DNA of 39,963 nt from Ekhidna sp. (GTDB taxonomy: Bacteria > Bacteroidota > Bacteroidia > Cytophagales > Cyclobacteriaceae): assembly GCA_014323825.1 (NCBI GenBank), contig JACONI010000120.1:1-39963 (forward strand), read 5' to 3'. Below the pieces are notes generated by a model, which saw nothing but the letters and a program-made list of their open reading frames with translations, did not search any database and was not told the DNA's origin. The position numbers were made by a program, and so were the translations under genes. Numbering within the stretch: position 1 is the first letter of the stretch; each line of letters opens with the position of its first letter. Below are positions 9,942 through 19,195 of this stretch, piece by piece.

Positions 9942-11096
9942 CTATCTGATTAATTCAAGTGCTTTGGCTCTGGTTTCTCTATCGGTTTCTATAAAATCTT
10001 CCAATAAAGGATTGCGAATATAATCTACCTTTCCTATACAGGATTCAATTACATCCGAAATTTCCAGGAATCCCACACGGTCTTCCAGAAATCCCTGTAC
10101 GGCAATTTCATTAGCGGCATTTAAGATACATGGTAAGTTACCGCCTTTTTTACCAACCTCAAAAGCAAGCGCAAGGTTTCTAAAAGTTTCCATATCAGGC
10201 TTTTCAAAAGTCAAATGAGGGTAATCTAAAAAGTTGAATCTTGGAAAATCAGCATAAAATCTTTTGGGATAACCGATCGCAAACTGGATAGGAACTCTCA
10301 TATCCGGAAGTCCCATCTGAGCTTTCATGGAAGCATCTTTAAACTGAACCATAGAATGGATGACAGATTGGGGATGAACGATGACTTCAATCTGATCAAA
10401 ATTTACCGCAAACAACCACTTCGCCTCAATAACCTCTAATCCCTTGTTCATCATGGTGGCTGAGTCTATGGTAATCTTTGCTCCCATATCCCAATTGGGA
10501 TGTTTTAGTGCCTGCTCTTTTTTCACATCAGCACAAAAGGCTCGATCCCTCCCCCTGAAAGGCCCTCCTGAAGCCGTCAAAATAAGTTTTTCAATGGGAT
10601 TATGAAATTCCCCGACAAGACACTGAAAAATGGCAGAGTGCTCGGAGTCAACCGGAAGAATATTCACTCCGTGTTTCCGGGCAAGTTTTGTGATCAACTC
10701 TCCGGCAACGACAAGCGCCTCCTTATTGGCCAAAGCGATCGTCTTTCCTGATTTTATTGCATTGATCGTTGGCAAAAGCCCGGCATATCCGACAAGAGCC
10801 GTTAAAACTACGTCTATTGAATCCATCTCAACTACGGAAGCCAGTGCTTTTTCACCGGAATAAACTTTTATACCGAGTGGGTCAAGTGCCTGAAATACCT
10901 GATCATACAGCCCTTCATTTCCAATAACTACACAATTGGGGTTAAATGATCTGCCCTGCTCAATAAGTAATTCAGCATTGTTCTGAGCCGTTATAACTTC
11001 AACCTCAAACCGCTCTTTATGCCTGCTTATCACATCCAAAGTCTGAGTGCCAATTGAGCCTGTAGAGCCAAGAATGGCTATTGATCTTTTATCCAT
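9942..11096 (-). CDS. dxr: 1-deoxy-D-xylulose-5-phosphate reductoisomerase
   Basis: 384 residues. The N-terminal NADPH-binding motif GSTGSIG (10-16), LANKEALV (122-129) and the metal/substrate segment PVDSEHSAIFQ (Asp150, Glu152) are all present, with the third acidic ligand in GLEVIEAKWLF. Dxr converts 1-deoxy-D-xylulose 5-phosphate to 2-C-methyl-D-erythritol 4-phosphate, the committed step of the MEP isoprenoid pathway, so this organism makes isoprenoids by that route. Length is normal and rseP follows with no gap. Confidence 0.97.
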   Translation of the reverse strand: MDKRSIAILGSTGSIGTQTLDVISRHKERFEVEVITAQNNAELLIEQGRSFNPNCVVIGNEGLYDQVFQALDPLGIKVYSGEKALASVVEMDSIDVVLTALVGYAGLLPTINAIKSGKTIALANKEALVVAGELITKLARKHGVNILPVDSEHSAIFQCLVGEFHNPIEKLILTASGGPFRGRDRAFCADVKKEQALKHPNWDMGAKITIDSATMMNKGLEVIEAKWLFAVNFDQIEVIVHPQSVIHSMVQFKDASMKAQMGLPDMRVPIQFAIGYPKRFYADFPRFNFLDYPHLTFEKPDMETFRNLALAFEVGKKGGNLPCILNAANEIAVQGFLEDRVGFLEISDVIESCIGKVDYIRNPLLEDFIETDRETRAKALELIR

Positions 11097-11326
11097 CTGC
11101 TAATAAAACGAGGGGAATTGACAGCGATACATGCTTTTCTGTTTTTGAATGAAGGCAAATATAGCCCTTTGTCCGCTATACCCCTCAATCAAATCTGCCT
11201 GCCTTTCGTTGTGAATTTGCCGAACAGACAGCCCGGAGACCCTGAACGGAGTATGCGTGGCATACAGAGTACATAAGTAAAGCGGGAGTAGTGACCACTT
11301 CGAAAGCGACGTATGCAACAGGTTTA
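11097..11326. other. Intergenic region with a perfect hairpin
   Basis: A 230-bp gap between the barrel gene cluster and dxr. A perfect 6-bp stem GTATGC-gtg-GCATAC lies at 11251-11265. A 72-codon minus-strand frame (11100-11318) has no protein-like features and was not called. The hairpin may be a transcript-end or regulatory structure, though no T-run follows it. Confidence 0.45.
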
Positions 11327-12112
11327 TTACTTTTCTAATGCCGGGATATTGAATGAGTACGTAAACAAATACACTAATCCCCGCCTTTTCAAGGGGACTT
11401 TATGTCGTTCACCAAACACGGTAAAAGGTTTCGTTACACTTCCTATGCTGCCCTGTCCCGCAACGCTAAAATTAATACGCTTGGATAGCCCAACTTGCAC
11501 AGACCAGTTGTAGTTGAATGTTAATGTTTTGAAAGCATTTTTCCCAAATTGATAGTGAGTTTCGTAGTAAACTGGGTCTTTACGGCCATTTTTCAGCAGA
11601 AGATCATAATCTATTCTTGATGCACGGTTCCACAAATAAATACTTGGTCCGATTCCGATTCCGACAGTTATTCTTTTCAACAACTGAATGTTACTGAATG
11701 GTTTAACATTGGCACTGACGGGGAAGAAGAGTTCAGTCCTTGCAGAAGATGGTCTATAGTAAATAGGAGAGCGATCAGGATTATCACTTATTCTTCCAAG
11801 TGCGAGTTGAGGCCATTGTCTTGACCAGTAAAGCGCAAGCGAAATATTTGCTTTTTCCTTTTTCAAAATTTGGCTTGCAATGTATATCGTTGATCTGGGA
11901 TCACTACTGATTAATCCTAATCCATTGATAGGGTTTGAAGTTGCCTCTTCGTTAATAAAAAATATTGAATCGTTTATAAATACCGGATTAAATCCGCTGA
12001 ATGTATAACTATCTGCCCTATTGCCAATTCCTATTTGAAAGGTTTGAAAAGCCTGACCGCTTAACATGGAAGGGACGATTATTGCAAAAATGAAAAATAG
12101 CCTGAACCACAT
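11327..12112 (-). CDS. Outer-membrane beta-barrel-like protein, paralogue 4 of a tandem cluster
   Basis: 261 residues with a signal peptide ending near MLSGQ. Alternating hydrophobic strands suggest a small barrel. It shares with the genes at 12875 and 13667 a GIGPSIYLW motif in the middle, a segment LTFNYNWSVQVGLSKRINFSVAGQG near residue 200, and a C-terminal LVYLFTYSF strand ending in aromatic residues. No named family was recognised. It lies 12 bp after the preceding minus-strand gene, so the four genes probably form one transcript. A role as a substrate-specific porin or an assembly partner of the upstream lipoprotein is possible but unproven. Confidence 0.65.
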   Translation of the reverse strand: MWFRLFFIFAIIVPSMLSGQAFQTFQIGIGNRADSYTFSGFNPVFINDSIFFINEEATSNPINGLGLISSDPRSTIYIASQILKKEKANISLALYWSRQWPQLALGRISDNPDRSPIYYRPSSARTELFFPVSANVKPFSNIQLLKRITVGIGIGPSIYLWNRASRIDYDLLLKNGRKDPVYYETHYQFGKNAFKTLTFNYNWSVQVGLSKRINFSVAGQGSIGSVTKPFTVFGERHKVPLKRRGLVYLFTYSFNIPALEK

Positions 12113-12124
12113 AACGGAATAAAT

Positions 12125-12853
12125 TTAATTCATATCCCAGTCAAGAAGTGTCCCTATGGGTTTCACGAAATGAAAAACCAATCGGATAAAGAAAGACGAA
12201 TATTTTAACTTTGTCGGCAGGGTGGTTTGTCCGAATGTGAACTCGTCTTCCAAACTATTCGTAAGAAGATCTTCGAATGTGAACTCTATTCCTACAGGTT
12301 TGTATCTAAAACCAAACCCTAAACGATAATTAAATCCAAAAACAGAAATGTGATCTTTTAACTGATCTATTCTTTCTTTTCTTTGTAATGAAGTATTATG
12401 AGAGTTAAGAGCGTAACTATTCAGTTCAATGCGGAAAGTTGGATATATTCCCCCTAAGACATAAAACCACTTTTTAGGATAGTGTACTATATCAACGGGC
12501 AGGTTAATATCATATAGATCATGATTGTAGAATATGTCCTGTGATAGTCCATTAATCTCCGGTAATCTCATAGTGCTTTCTATCGGTGATCTTCTTAATT
12601 CAAGTCCATACCTTAGACTTATTCTCGAATTTAATTCATCTGTAAGTAAAACAGATATTGTGGCTGCTGATGCCTCATACTTAAAAAATTCAAGATTTTC
12701 AGATGCTGAAAACGACAGTCGGATGCGGGGCTCCTCTTGGGCAATTACTCCTCCTATAGCAATTTGAATTTTCTGTTGGGAGCGTGCGGCATTAGTAAAT
12801 AAGATAATCAGCAAAAGAGATGGGAGTATTTTCTTCATCTTTAAATTTTTCAT
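12125..12853 (-). CDS. Outer-membrane beta-barrel-like protein, divergent member 3 of the tandem cluster
   Basis: 242 residues from the first ATG; a second ATG five codons in (MKKILPSLLLIILF) gives a cleaner signal peptide ending at ARSQQ. It is strand-rich, with LGGIYPTFRIEL, VFGFNYRLGFGFRY and a C-terminal SSFFIRLVFHF strand. It is the least similar of the four cluster members but shares size, signal peptide, position and the centre-barrel plus terminal-aromatic-strand pattern. Function not recognised. Confidence 0.6.
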   Translation of the reverse strand: MKNLKMKKILPSLLLIILFTNAARSQQKIQIAIGGVIAQEEPRIRLSFSASENLEFFKYEASAATISVLLTDELNSRISLRYGLELRRSPIESTMRLPEINGLSQDIFYNHDLYDINLPVDIVHYPKKWFYVLGGIYPTFRIELNSYALNSHNTSLQRKERIDQLKDHISVFGFNYRLGFGFRYKPVGIEFTFEDLLTNSLEDEFTFGQTTLPTKLKYSSFFIRLVFHFVKPIGTLLDWDMN

Positions 12854-12874
12854 GACTTGATTTGCTTATTGGGC

Positions 12875-13657
12875 TTATTGTGATTCTTCTTTCGATTTTT
12901 TGAATAAATCAAATTGGTAGCTCAGCCCAAACGAATGATTATACCACCTTGCATTTGTGTCTATTACCCCGTTCGTGATCCGAACCGGTTTATTGACTGG
13001 GGTGAGGTTGCCTTGTCTTTGAAAGAATACGCCGATTCTTTTCGTTGCTCTCCAAGTTAATCGGACATTGTAGTTGAGGGAAAACTTTCGATGGATTACA
13101 TGTGACTTGATGTATGTTTCTTTGAGATCGGAACTACTGCGGAGAGGCAGCGCACCATGAGGAACGGAAGTTGGGATTTCACCGAAGTTTCTGTAGAAAG
13201 CAGGCCCAATGCCAAAAGTGATATTTAACCTTCTGAAAAAGATGATTGAGGAAGGTGCCCATACACCGTTTATAAAGAACTGAGTTGTTTTCAAAGATAT
13301 ATATATGGCATTAATAGAGAGATTATTTTGTTCTAAATACATTTTCTGAAATTGCTCATAATAATAACCACTTACTACATAATCAAAACCCTTCTTTTTC
13401 GCAAACGTGTATGCTAAAAAAATACCGAGCCTCCCTTCTTCTTCATCATCGGTATTAATTCTCAGACTAATGCCGTCAACTATCCTTACAGCAGACCCAC
13501 CAAAAAATTTAGATACCGTAGGCCCTGAAAACATTCTTCTCTCTTGCACCCGATATAATACACCAACCTCAAACTGCCTTCTTTCAAACTGTCCCTGTAC
13601 GAGGTGATGAACTGACAACAAAAGAAACAAAACAAAAAACCTACAAGATAACCTCAT
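12875..13657 (-). CDS. Outer-membrane beta-barrel-like protein, paralogue 2 of the tandem cluster
   Basis: 260 residues, signal peptide ending near HHLVQGQ. It shares with the next gene upstream (13667) the order FGIGPAFY, then HRKFSLNYNVRLTWRATK, then FFQRQGNLTPVNKPVRI, then a Trp-containing loop and the last strand GLSYQF. The corresponding words in the neighbour are VGPSLYF, HRNLALIYNLRVSYQ and LIRQGNITSVNHPMKL, so the two are tandem duplicates that have diverged. Predicted outer-membrane location; no enzymatic motif seen. Confidence 0.65.
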   Translation of the reverse strand: MRLSCRFFVLFLLLSVHHLVQGQFERRQFEVGVLYRVQERRMFSGPTVSKFFGGSAVRIVDGISLRINTDDEEEGRLGIFLAYTFAKKKGFDYVVSGYYYEQFQKMYLEQNNLSINAIYISLKTTQFFINGVWAPSSIIFFRRLNITFGIGPAFYRNFGEIPTSVPHGALPLRSSSDLKETYIKSHVIHRKFSLNYNVRLTWRATKRIGVFFQRQGNLTPVNKPVRITNGVIDTNARWYNHSFGLSYQFDLFKKSKEESQ

Positions 13658-13666
13658 GACTTTAGG

Positions 13667-14407
13667 TTAAAGTTGAAAGGTATTAAATGTGTATGTTAAT
13701 AATAGCCCCAGGTTTCTCCAGCGGGTCTTTAAATCGAAAGTTTCCCCATTCAATTTCATCGGGTGGTTTACAGAAGTAATATTGCCCTGCCTAATGAGTG
13801 AGAGTCCAATTCGATTGCTTATTTGATACGAAACTCTGAGATTATAGATCAAAGCTAAATTTCGATGAATCTTTTGTGACTGATAAAAGGGTTCTCCCAA
13901 TTCAGGGGTATCTACGAAATATACTCTAATGGGCTTTGAGCTGATAAAATAGAGCGATGGTCCAACACCGATTATCAATTTAATCTTACTCAAAAAATGA
14001 CGAGTATTCAAATTTATATTTGTTTCCGCATTAGCTAAGAATTGAATATTCCCGGCGGCGATGTGGGATCTTTTGTGAATATTAATGAAATTTAGATCAC
14101 GTTTTATGATGAACATACTCTGATATTTTTTAGTGTAAATCAAGTCAAATGAGAAATTTAATTTGCTTTCTCCGTCAAGTGCATAATTCATAAATAAGGC
14201 AGGCCGTAGGTCATCCTGCGTTGTTCTGATAAAAATATCCCCGTCAGGGTCAAGTTGAATGAAATTCGGGATAAATACCTCATTATCCTGAATTAAGCCA
14301 AGCCCAAATTGCATTTGACCATGATTAGGGATTGATACTAAAAAGAACATGAGAAAAAAACACAAGTGGATGCATCCACTTGTGTTTGTCTTGATCAAAA
14401 ACTTCAT
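13667..14407 (-). CDS. Outer-membrane beta-barrel-like protein, paralogue 1 of the tandem cluster, with a terminator hairpin in its first codons
   Basis: 246 residues from the first ATG. The signal-peptide coding region contains a perfect 30-bp palindrome (14358-14387) followed, in the direction of transcription, by seven Ts, i.e. an intrinsic terminator. Either translation begins here and the hairpin attenuates the transcript, or the real start is the ATG at 14350 (residue 20, MFFLVSIPNHG), just after the hairpin. The rest is strand-rich with VGPSLYF, HRNLALIYNLRVSYQ, LIRQGNITSVN and terminal LLLTYTF. It starts 18 bp after the lipoprotein gene and heads the four-gene barrel cluster. No named family recognised. 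Confidence 0.65.
   Translation of the reverse strand: MKFLIKTNTSGCIHLCFFLMFFLVSIPNHGQMQFGLGLIQDNEVFIPNFIQLDPDGDIFIRTTQDDLRPALFMNYALDGESKLNFSFDLIYTKKYQSMFIIKRDLNFINIHKRSHIAAGNIQFLANAETNINLNTRHFLSKIKLIIGVGPSLYFISSKPIRVYFVDTPELGEPFYQSQKIHRNLALIYNLRVSYQISNRIGLSLIRQGNITSVNHPMKLNGETFDLKTRWRNLGLLLTYTFNTFQL
14351..14387 (-). terminator. Perfect-palindrome intrinsic terminator / attenuator
   Basis: On the minus strand a 13-bp stem (AAACACAAGTGGA with TCCACTTGTGTTT) closes on a TGCA tetraloop and runs directly into seven Ts. It lies 40-75 bp after the lipoprotein stop and inside the first codons of the next ORF, so it would either end the lipoprotein transcript or attenuate transcription into the barrel cluster. 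Confidence 0.75.
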
Positions 14408-14425
14408 TTCCTATTCCTTCGTTTT

Positions 14426-15820
14426 TCACTCCTGATCAACCCAAAACTCAACGCCACCCCCAACATATCTTGTCCCGTCACCATCGGTATTGTTACAGTA
14501 CTCTACAGTGGCATGCCCACTTAAATCATCGCCCACAAAAACATCGATAGAGCCATGTCCTGAAATAGTTACGTTCGCTACATTAGTGTTTAAAGCATTA
14601 AACGTTGATTTTACCTCCACATCAAAATTTATTTTAAAAACAGTCTTGTCTTCTTCCATCCATGTGTAAACCATACGATCTCCATAAACGTCATCATCCC
14701 ATGTAAAAATCGGAATGTTAATGCTCTTTGTATCAATAACTAATTTTCTGAATAAACCCTTTCTGTGATACCAATTCTCCTTTCCTATCCATTTTCTTTG
14801 TGACCCAAAAACAGGACTCCCATGTGGATTCTGGGCTGTGGTAATCAGTACATACATTTCAGGCCTACCAAAAACCCAATCCTCTACATTACGAATCGCT
14901 GATTTAGACGTGAAACGTGCTTTTAAGAGTCTGTCTCTTGAGTTATTTCTCTCCCTGTCACATGCGGGAGTTGACGATGGCCTGCTACCGGATCTACTAC
15001 CGGGACTGCTAGGGAAATTACTGGGACTACTAGGGCTGGTGTCACAGTATTCATAAATATCCTTCTTGAAATAATAGCTATATCTTCCGTTGGTATAATA
15101 GGGCGGCAAATTAAGAAGACATGCCGCATAGCTTGAAGGATAATCCTCGCTCGATCTTTCATTTGGGTCACTTTCCGGATTCTCAAAAGCAATCAAACTT
15201 TCGTTATCGCTGATGACGATTACCAGGCGGTCCGGCTCTTCCCTTCCGCTCAATTCGTACTGATTGCCTTCAAAATCATACGCAGTGATGGTTGCATTTT
15301 CATTTGATTCATCATAATCAGACGGAACAAACGCAACCAGCGGTACTTCTTGCTCCATATCCCATGATTCGGCATCGCCTGCCGCTAATTCAGGGAGCGC
15401 AACCTGCATCAGCGGGTGCAATTCACCTATCATGCTTAAAAGATCGTCGGCAGTACGACCGGAAGCGGACGGCTCGCTTTGAAATAAAACGTCCCCAAAG
15501 GTCAGTGATTCCGTTCTGCTGCCGGGGGATGCGGGAAGCTGTTCATATTTTGAAGTTTCCACTAAAAAATCATAGTCCCCGTCAAATTGTTCATTCACCC
15601 TTTCCCGGACAAATGAACGAACATTCAGGTCTTCAAGACCGGAAGCAAGGTTCCGGGCCGCTGAGGCATAAAGTGCATTGCGTTCTTCATCTTTTTGAAG
15701 GACTTTTTGCACCGTTATGGCATCTTCGCTCTGTACGTCCGGCAAAACTTCGGTTTCGTTACAGGAAAATGCAATACATACTAAACAAAAAATAATAATA
15801 CATTTCAAGTAGGTTTTCAT
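14426..15820 (-). CDS. Hypothetical lipoprotein with a Ser/Pro-rich linker
   Basis: The start is set at 15820, not at an upstream in-frame ATG (15898), because it gives a proper lipoprotein signal: MKTYLKCIIIFCLVCIAFSC with Cys20. The protein is 464 residues. A first domain (about 25-235) ends with VPLVAFVPSDYDESN and LVIVISDNESLIAF. A Ser/Pro/Gly/Arg-rich linker follows (about 261-285). A second strand-rich domain contains FTWDDDVYGDR, VTISGHGSIDVF and a terminal GGGVEFWVD. Several cysteines flank the linker. No named family was recognised with confidence. It precedes four barrel-like genes on the same strand, so a surface lipoprotein working with those barrels is a reasonable guess only. 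Confidence 0.7.
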   Translation of the reverse strand: MKTYLKCIIIFCLVCIAFSCNETEVLPDVQSEDAITVQKVLQKDEERNALYASAARNLASGLEDLNVRSFVRERVNEQFDGDYDFLVETSKYEQLPASPGSRTESLTFGDVLFQSEPSASGRTADDLLSMIGELHPLMQVALPELAAGDAESWDMEQEVPLVAFVPSDYDESNENATITAYDFEGNQYELSGREEPDRLVIVISDNESLIAFENPESDPNERSSEDYPSSYAACLLNLPPYYTNGRYSYYFKKDIYEYCDTSPSSPSNFPSSPGSRSGSRPSSTPACDRERNNSRDRLLKARFTSKSAIRNVEDWVFGRPEMYVLITTAQNPHGSPVFGSQRKWIGKENWYHRKGLFRKLVIDTKSINIPIFTWDDDVYGDRMVYTWMEEDKTVFKINFDVEVKSTFNALNTNVANVTISGHGSIDVFVGDDLSGHATVEYCNNTDGDGTRYVGGGVEFWVDQE

Positions 15821-16129
15821 AACATAGTTTATTAAAAATGAAACATCATTCTGTGTTTTAATTAACACATACCTCACAGATTGGTTTTCTCTAAACATTA
15901 TCTAATTGTTAAATAATTATTATAACTTTATCTTATGGATGAAGCCGGTAGGTTCTTTTAGGGTTATGCTTAGCGGGTGCTGAGAAGGTACTAAAACTTC
16001 TGTGCTTTTTTTAATTCATAGATTTGCCGTGGTCTAAATTGACACAACGGGTATCCTTTTGCATTTTTTAACAAACTAACGGAATAATCTTCGGTAAAAT
16101 ACGGTTCATCAATTTGAAGCATTCATTCA

Positions 16130-17572
16130 ATGAAACAGATAAAAAACCTGACACTTGGAATGGTTGGGGGTTTAACCGGAGCTTTCCTATATATTAATTT
16201 TCTTAGTCCGCAGCCTGTTGAGGACGAAAATACCTTTTCAGGGTACACTGAGAAAAAAATAACCCCACCCGCCCCGATGGCTGCATCCAATATAAGTTTA
16301 TCATTGCTGCCTAATGAAGATTTTAAGGAAGCATCCGAAACCAGCACCCCTTCGGTCGTTTTCGTTCAGACACTAAGTGAAGTGGAATATCGTGCAGGGG
16401 GCTGGATGAATTGGTTCTTTGAGCCAAGATCCTCTCAACGTGTCGGAAGCGGGTCCGGAGTGGTTTTCTCAGCCGAAGGTCATATCGTGACCAATAATCA
16501 TGTCATTCAGGATGCCGATAAAATTACCGTCATAGCCGGTAAAAAGTCCTTTCAGGCGGAACTGATAGGTCGTGATCCGGGCGCTGATTTAGCAGTAATC
16601 AAAATTAATACCGGTGAATTACCGGTCATAAAAAAAGGAGACTCGGAACAGGTAGCTGTTGGTGAATGGGTCTTAGCAGTTGGCAATCCTTTCAATCTAA
16701 CTTCCACCGTAACAGCAGGCATCGTAAGTGCAAAAGGACGAAATATTAACATATTAAAAGACAAGTTTCCTATTGAGAGTTTTATTCAGACAGATGCCGC
16801 CATCAATCCCGGAAATAGCGGAGGAGCACTTGTTAACGCTAAAGGTGAACTTATTGGAATTAATACAGCTATTCTCTCCCGAACGGGTTCTTATGCAGGT
16901 TATGGCTTTGCTATTCCGGTGAACATTGTAAAAAAAGTCTTCAACGATTTGGTGAAGTATGGAGAAGTCCAAAAAGCATTTACAGGCTTAAATTTCATTG
17001 ATATTGATAGTGAGTTGGCTGATAGATTAGATATCGAAAACCTGGATGGAGTAATTGTTGCTGATGTAAAGCATGAAAGTGCTTCGGATGAAGCAGGAAT
17101 TGAGAAGCGGGATGTTATTCGGAAAATCAATGGAGTGCGTGTCCGGTCCAAATCTCAGGTAGAGGAAATAGTGGCAAAAAGCTATCCGGGAGATCTACTG
17201 GAACTAGTCATAGAGCGTGATGGTAAAATCGTAAATAAAAAGATAATTCTTACTAACAGAGAAGGGACTACCACACTTATCAAAAGAACTGTTTATCATG
17301 CAAAAAAACTGGATGCTCGTTTTGAAACAGTATCTAAAGTAGAGCGGGATTTACTTGGAATAGAAAATGGCATTAAGGTAATTGAAATCGAAAAGGGAGG
17401 TTTTTTCTCAGCATTTGACATTCCTGAAGGTTTTATCATCACCCAAATCAATAACAGATCAATAGAAAGCCCGGCGGAACTGGAAAAAATCCTGACTTCT
17501 ATAAGAGGAAGGTTTGATGTAATAGGAATTAATAAGCGGGGTAGGAGAGTTTACTATCCATTCCGGCGTTAA
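16130..17572 (+). CDS. HtrA/DegP-family periplasmic serine protease
   Basis: 480 residues with an N-terminal membrane or signal segment (NLTLGMVGGLTGAFLYINF). The trypsin-like domain carries the triad His124 (TNNHVI), Asp153 (GADLAVIKI) and Ser230 (PGNSGGALV). Two PDZ domains follow (about 265-365, GVIVADVKHESASDEAGIEKRDVIRKINGV in pieces, and about 390-475, FIITQINNRSI). The family degrades or refolds damaged envelope proteins. It is convergent with dnaA, overlapping by four bases. The 230-bp upstream gap should hold its promoter; no clear regulatory box was identified. Confidence 0.93.
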   Translation: MKQIKNLTLGMVGGLTGAFLYINFLSPQPVEDENTFSGYTEKKITPPAPMAASNISLSLLPNEDFKEASETSTPSVVFVQTLSEVEYRAGGWMNWFFEPRSSQRVGSGSGVVFSAEGHIVTNNHVIQDADKITVIAGKKSFQAELIGRDPGADLAVIKINTGELPVIKKGDSEQVAVGEWVLAVGNPFNLTSTVTAGIVSAKGRNINILKDKFPIESFIQTDAAINPGNSGGALVNAKGELIGINTAILSRTGSYAGYGFAIPVNIVKKVFNDLVKYGEVQKAFTGLNFIDIDSELADRLDIENLDGVIVADVKHESASDEAGIEKRDVIRKINGVRVRSKSQVEEIVAKSYPGDLLELVIERDGKIVNKKIILTNREGTTTLIKRTVYHAKKLDARFETVSKVERDLLGIENGIKVIEIEKGGFFSAFDIPEGFIITQINNRSIESPAELEKILTSIRGRFDVIGINKRGRRVYYPFRR

Positions 17573-18954
17573 GCGGTACGCATTTTCAACTTCTTTTTAA
17601 GTTCATCAACTGAATATCTGAACCTGGCATCGGTATCTAGCATGTCACTGACTGACTGGAGCGCATGAATAACCGTGCTATGATCTCTCCCGCCAAAATA
17701 ATATCCAATTGATTTTAATGAGTGATTCGTATAATCCTTTGAGAAATACATGGCTACCTGACGAGCAATAACAATTTCTTTTTTTCTGGTCTTAGCTTTT
17801 AAGTCATCCTGGGATACTCTGAAATAGTCGGAGACCGTTTTTTGGATATAATCAATCCCAACCTCTGAGTCAATTTCTTTCACAATATTTTTAAGCACCC
17901 TCTTAGCAAGTTCTAAATCAATAGCTATTCTCATGAGCGAGGCATGGGCAATAAGAGAGACCACAACTCCCTCCAACTCTCTGATATTGGTATCTACCGT
18001 ATAAGCGATATACTCAACAACTTCATCAGGAATCTTAATGCCGTCCTCCTGAATTTTTTGCTGTATGATAGCCATCCTGGTCTCAAAAGCCGGTTGCTGC
18101 AAGTCAGCTGTCAAACCCCACTTAAACCTTGAAACAAGACGATCCTGAAGACCTTTTAAATCCTTGGGCGCACAATCACTGGTCATAACGATTTGCTTAC
18201 CTGCCTGATGAAGGTGATTGAATATATAAAAAAATATTTCCTGAGTTTTCTCTTTATCTCTCAGAAATTGAACATCATCAAAGATCAGTATGTCAACTTT
18301 TCTGTAGTAAGAAATAAAGTTTTGAATATTTTTATTTGTAAAAGAATTAATAACCTGATTGGTGAATTTTTCAGAGGTAACATAAATAATCTTTTTAGCA
18401 TCATCTGTCCGAATGCGATTCCCTATTGCCTGCACAAGATGTGTCTTACCCAATCCAACCCCGCCATATATCATCAGCGGATTAAAAGAAGTAACTCCGG
18501 GTTTCTTAGCAACGGCAAGGCCTGCCGATCTTCCCAAACGGTTGCAGTCTCCTTCTATGAAATTATCAAAAGTATAAGTGGGATTAAGGCTATTCTCACC
18601 GTTGAGTCCTTCAATAAATGCAGGATTAATCCCCTTATGGTTTGTACCTTTTCTGTCTTCCAGGTTATTGATTTTCAGAGAGGTAGCGTTAGCATTACTT
18701 TTATGCTCATCCGTCATCACAACAGAATATTCTAATCTTGATCCGGAACCCATCTCTCTTGAAATAGCCTCCTTAAGTGTATGAACAAAGTGTTCTTCCA
18801 GCCATTCATAAAAAAACTGATTTGGTACTTGAATTGTCAGAACGTTATCTTCTGATTTTAAAGGTTTTATAGGTTCAAACCATGTACTAAAACTTTGATT
18901 AGGAATGCGCTCCTTAATGTATTTAAGACAGTTTTTCCAAATCAATTCATGCAT
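17569..18954 (-). CDS. dnaA: DnaA, chromosomal replication initiator
   Basis: 461 residues with all four domains: DnaB-interacting N-terminus (WFEPIKPL), variable linker (about 82-120), AAA+ core with Walker A GGVGLGKT (164-171) and Walker B LIFDDVQFL (Asp226-Asp227), and the DNA-binding domain with the box-recognition signature GGRDHSTVIHAL near the C-terminus. It binds DnaA boxes at oriC and opens the origin. dnaN does not follow. No TTATnCACA box is visible around the gene, so there is no support for the origin being here. Confidence 0.97.
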   Translation of the reverse strand: MHELIWKNCLKYIKERIPNQSFSTWFEPIKPLKSEDNVLTIQVPNQFFYEWLEEHFVHTLKEAISREMGSGSRLEYSVVMTDEHKSNANATSLKINNLEDRKGTNHKGINPAFIEGLNGENSLNPTYTFDNFIEGDCNRLGRSAGLAVAKKPGVTSFNPLMIYGGVGLGKTHLVQAIGNRIRTDDAKKIIYVTSEKFTNQVINSFTNKNIQNFISYYRKVDILIFDDVQFLRDKEKTQEIFFYIFNHLHQAGKQIVMTSDCAPKDLKGLQDRLVSRFKWGLTADLQQPAFETRMAIIQQKIQEDGIKIPDEVVEYIAYTVDTNIRELEGVVVSLIAHASLMRIAIDLELAKRVLKNIVKEIDSEVGIDYIQKTVSDYFRVSQDDLKAKTRKKEIVIARQVAMYFSKDYTNHSLKSIGYYFGGRDHSTVIHALQSVSDMLDTDARFRYSVDELKKKLKMRTA

Positions 18955-19195
18955 TACGTCTGTGAGTTACGGTGAGTTTATTTTAGTTCAAATGACTTTC
19001 ATAAAAATGAAAGGATGCCAAATATGTCAGAAAAAAAAGTTAGAAAAAAATGGAAATTGCTCTTGACTTTTTTAAAAGAATGTTTCTAACTGACAAGCAA
19101 ACTTTTCAATTGAAAATTCCTTGAAAAATACAATTTTTCTTAACATAAGAATTGTAACTATCTTCGTATGACGGTTCAATAAACTCAGGATTCAC
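18955..19195. promoter_or_regulatory. Divergent dnaA / mutA regulatory region with two palindromes
   Basis: An AT-rich 241-bp gap. A perfect stem CTTTCAT-aaaa-ATGAAAG lies at 18996-19013, in the likely dnaA leader, and a perfect 14-bp palindrome TTTTCAATTGAAAA at 19103-19116. TATCTTCG at 19159-19166 is close to the Bacteroidetes -7 element TAnnTTTG and would serve mutA, but no well-spaced -33 TTG was found. The palindromes could be operators; none has a recognised regulator. Confidence 0.4.

Noticed and set aside
11100..11318. 72-codon minus-strand ORF
   Set aside because: No signal peptide, domain or protein-like composition; it lies over a hairpin-containing gap.
15401..15430. Possible spacer 1 match in the lipoprotein gene
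   Set aside because: Only 11 contiguous bases (CCTGCATCAGC) agree, which is expected by chance in 40 kb.
15292..15795. 167-codon plus-strand ORF
   Set aside because: It is antisense to the lipoprotein, which has a clear lipobox; His/Arg-rich composition is typical of a shadow frame.
18955..19195. oriC beside dnaA
   Set aside because: AT-rich, but no DnaA box of the TTATnCACA type was found on either strand and dnaN is absent.
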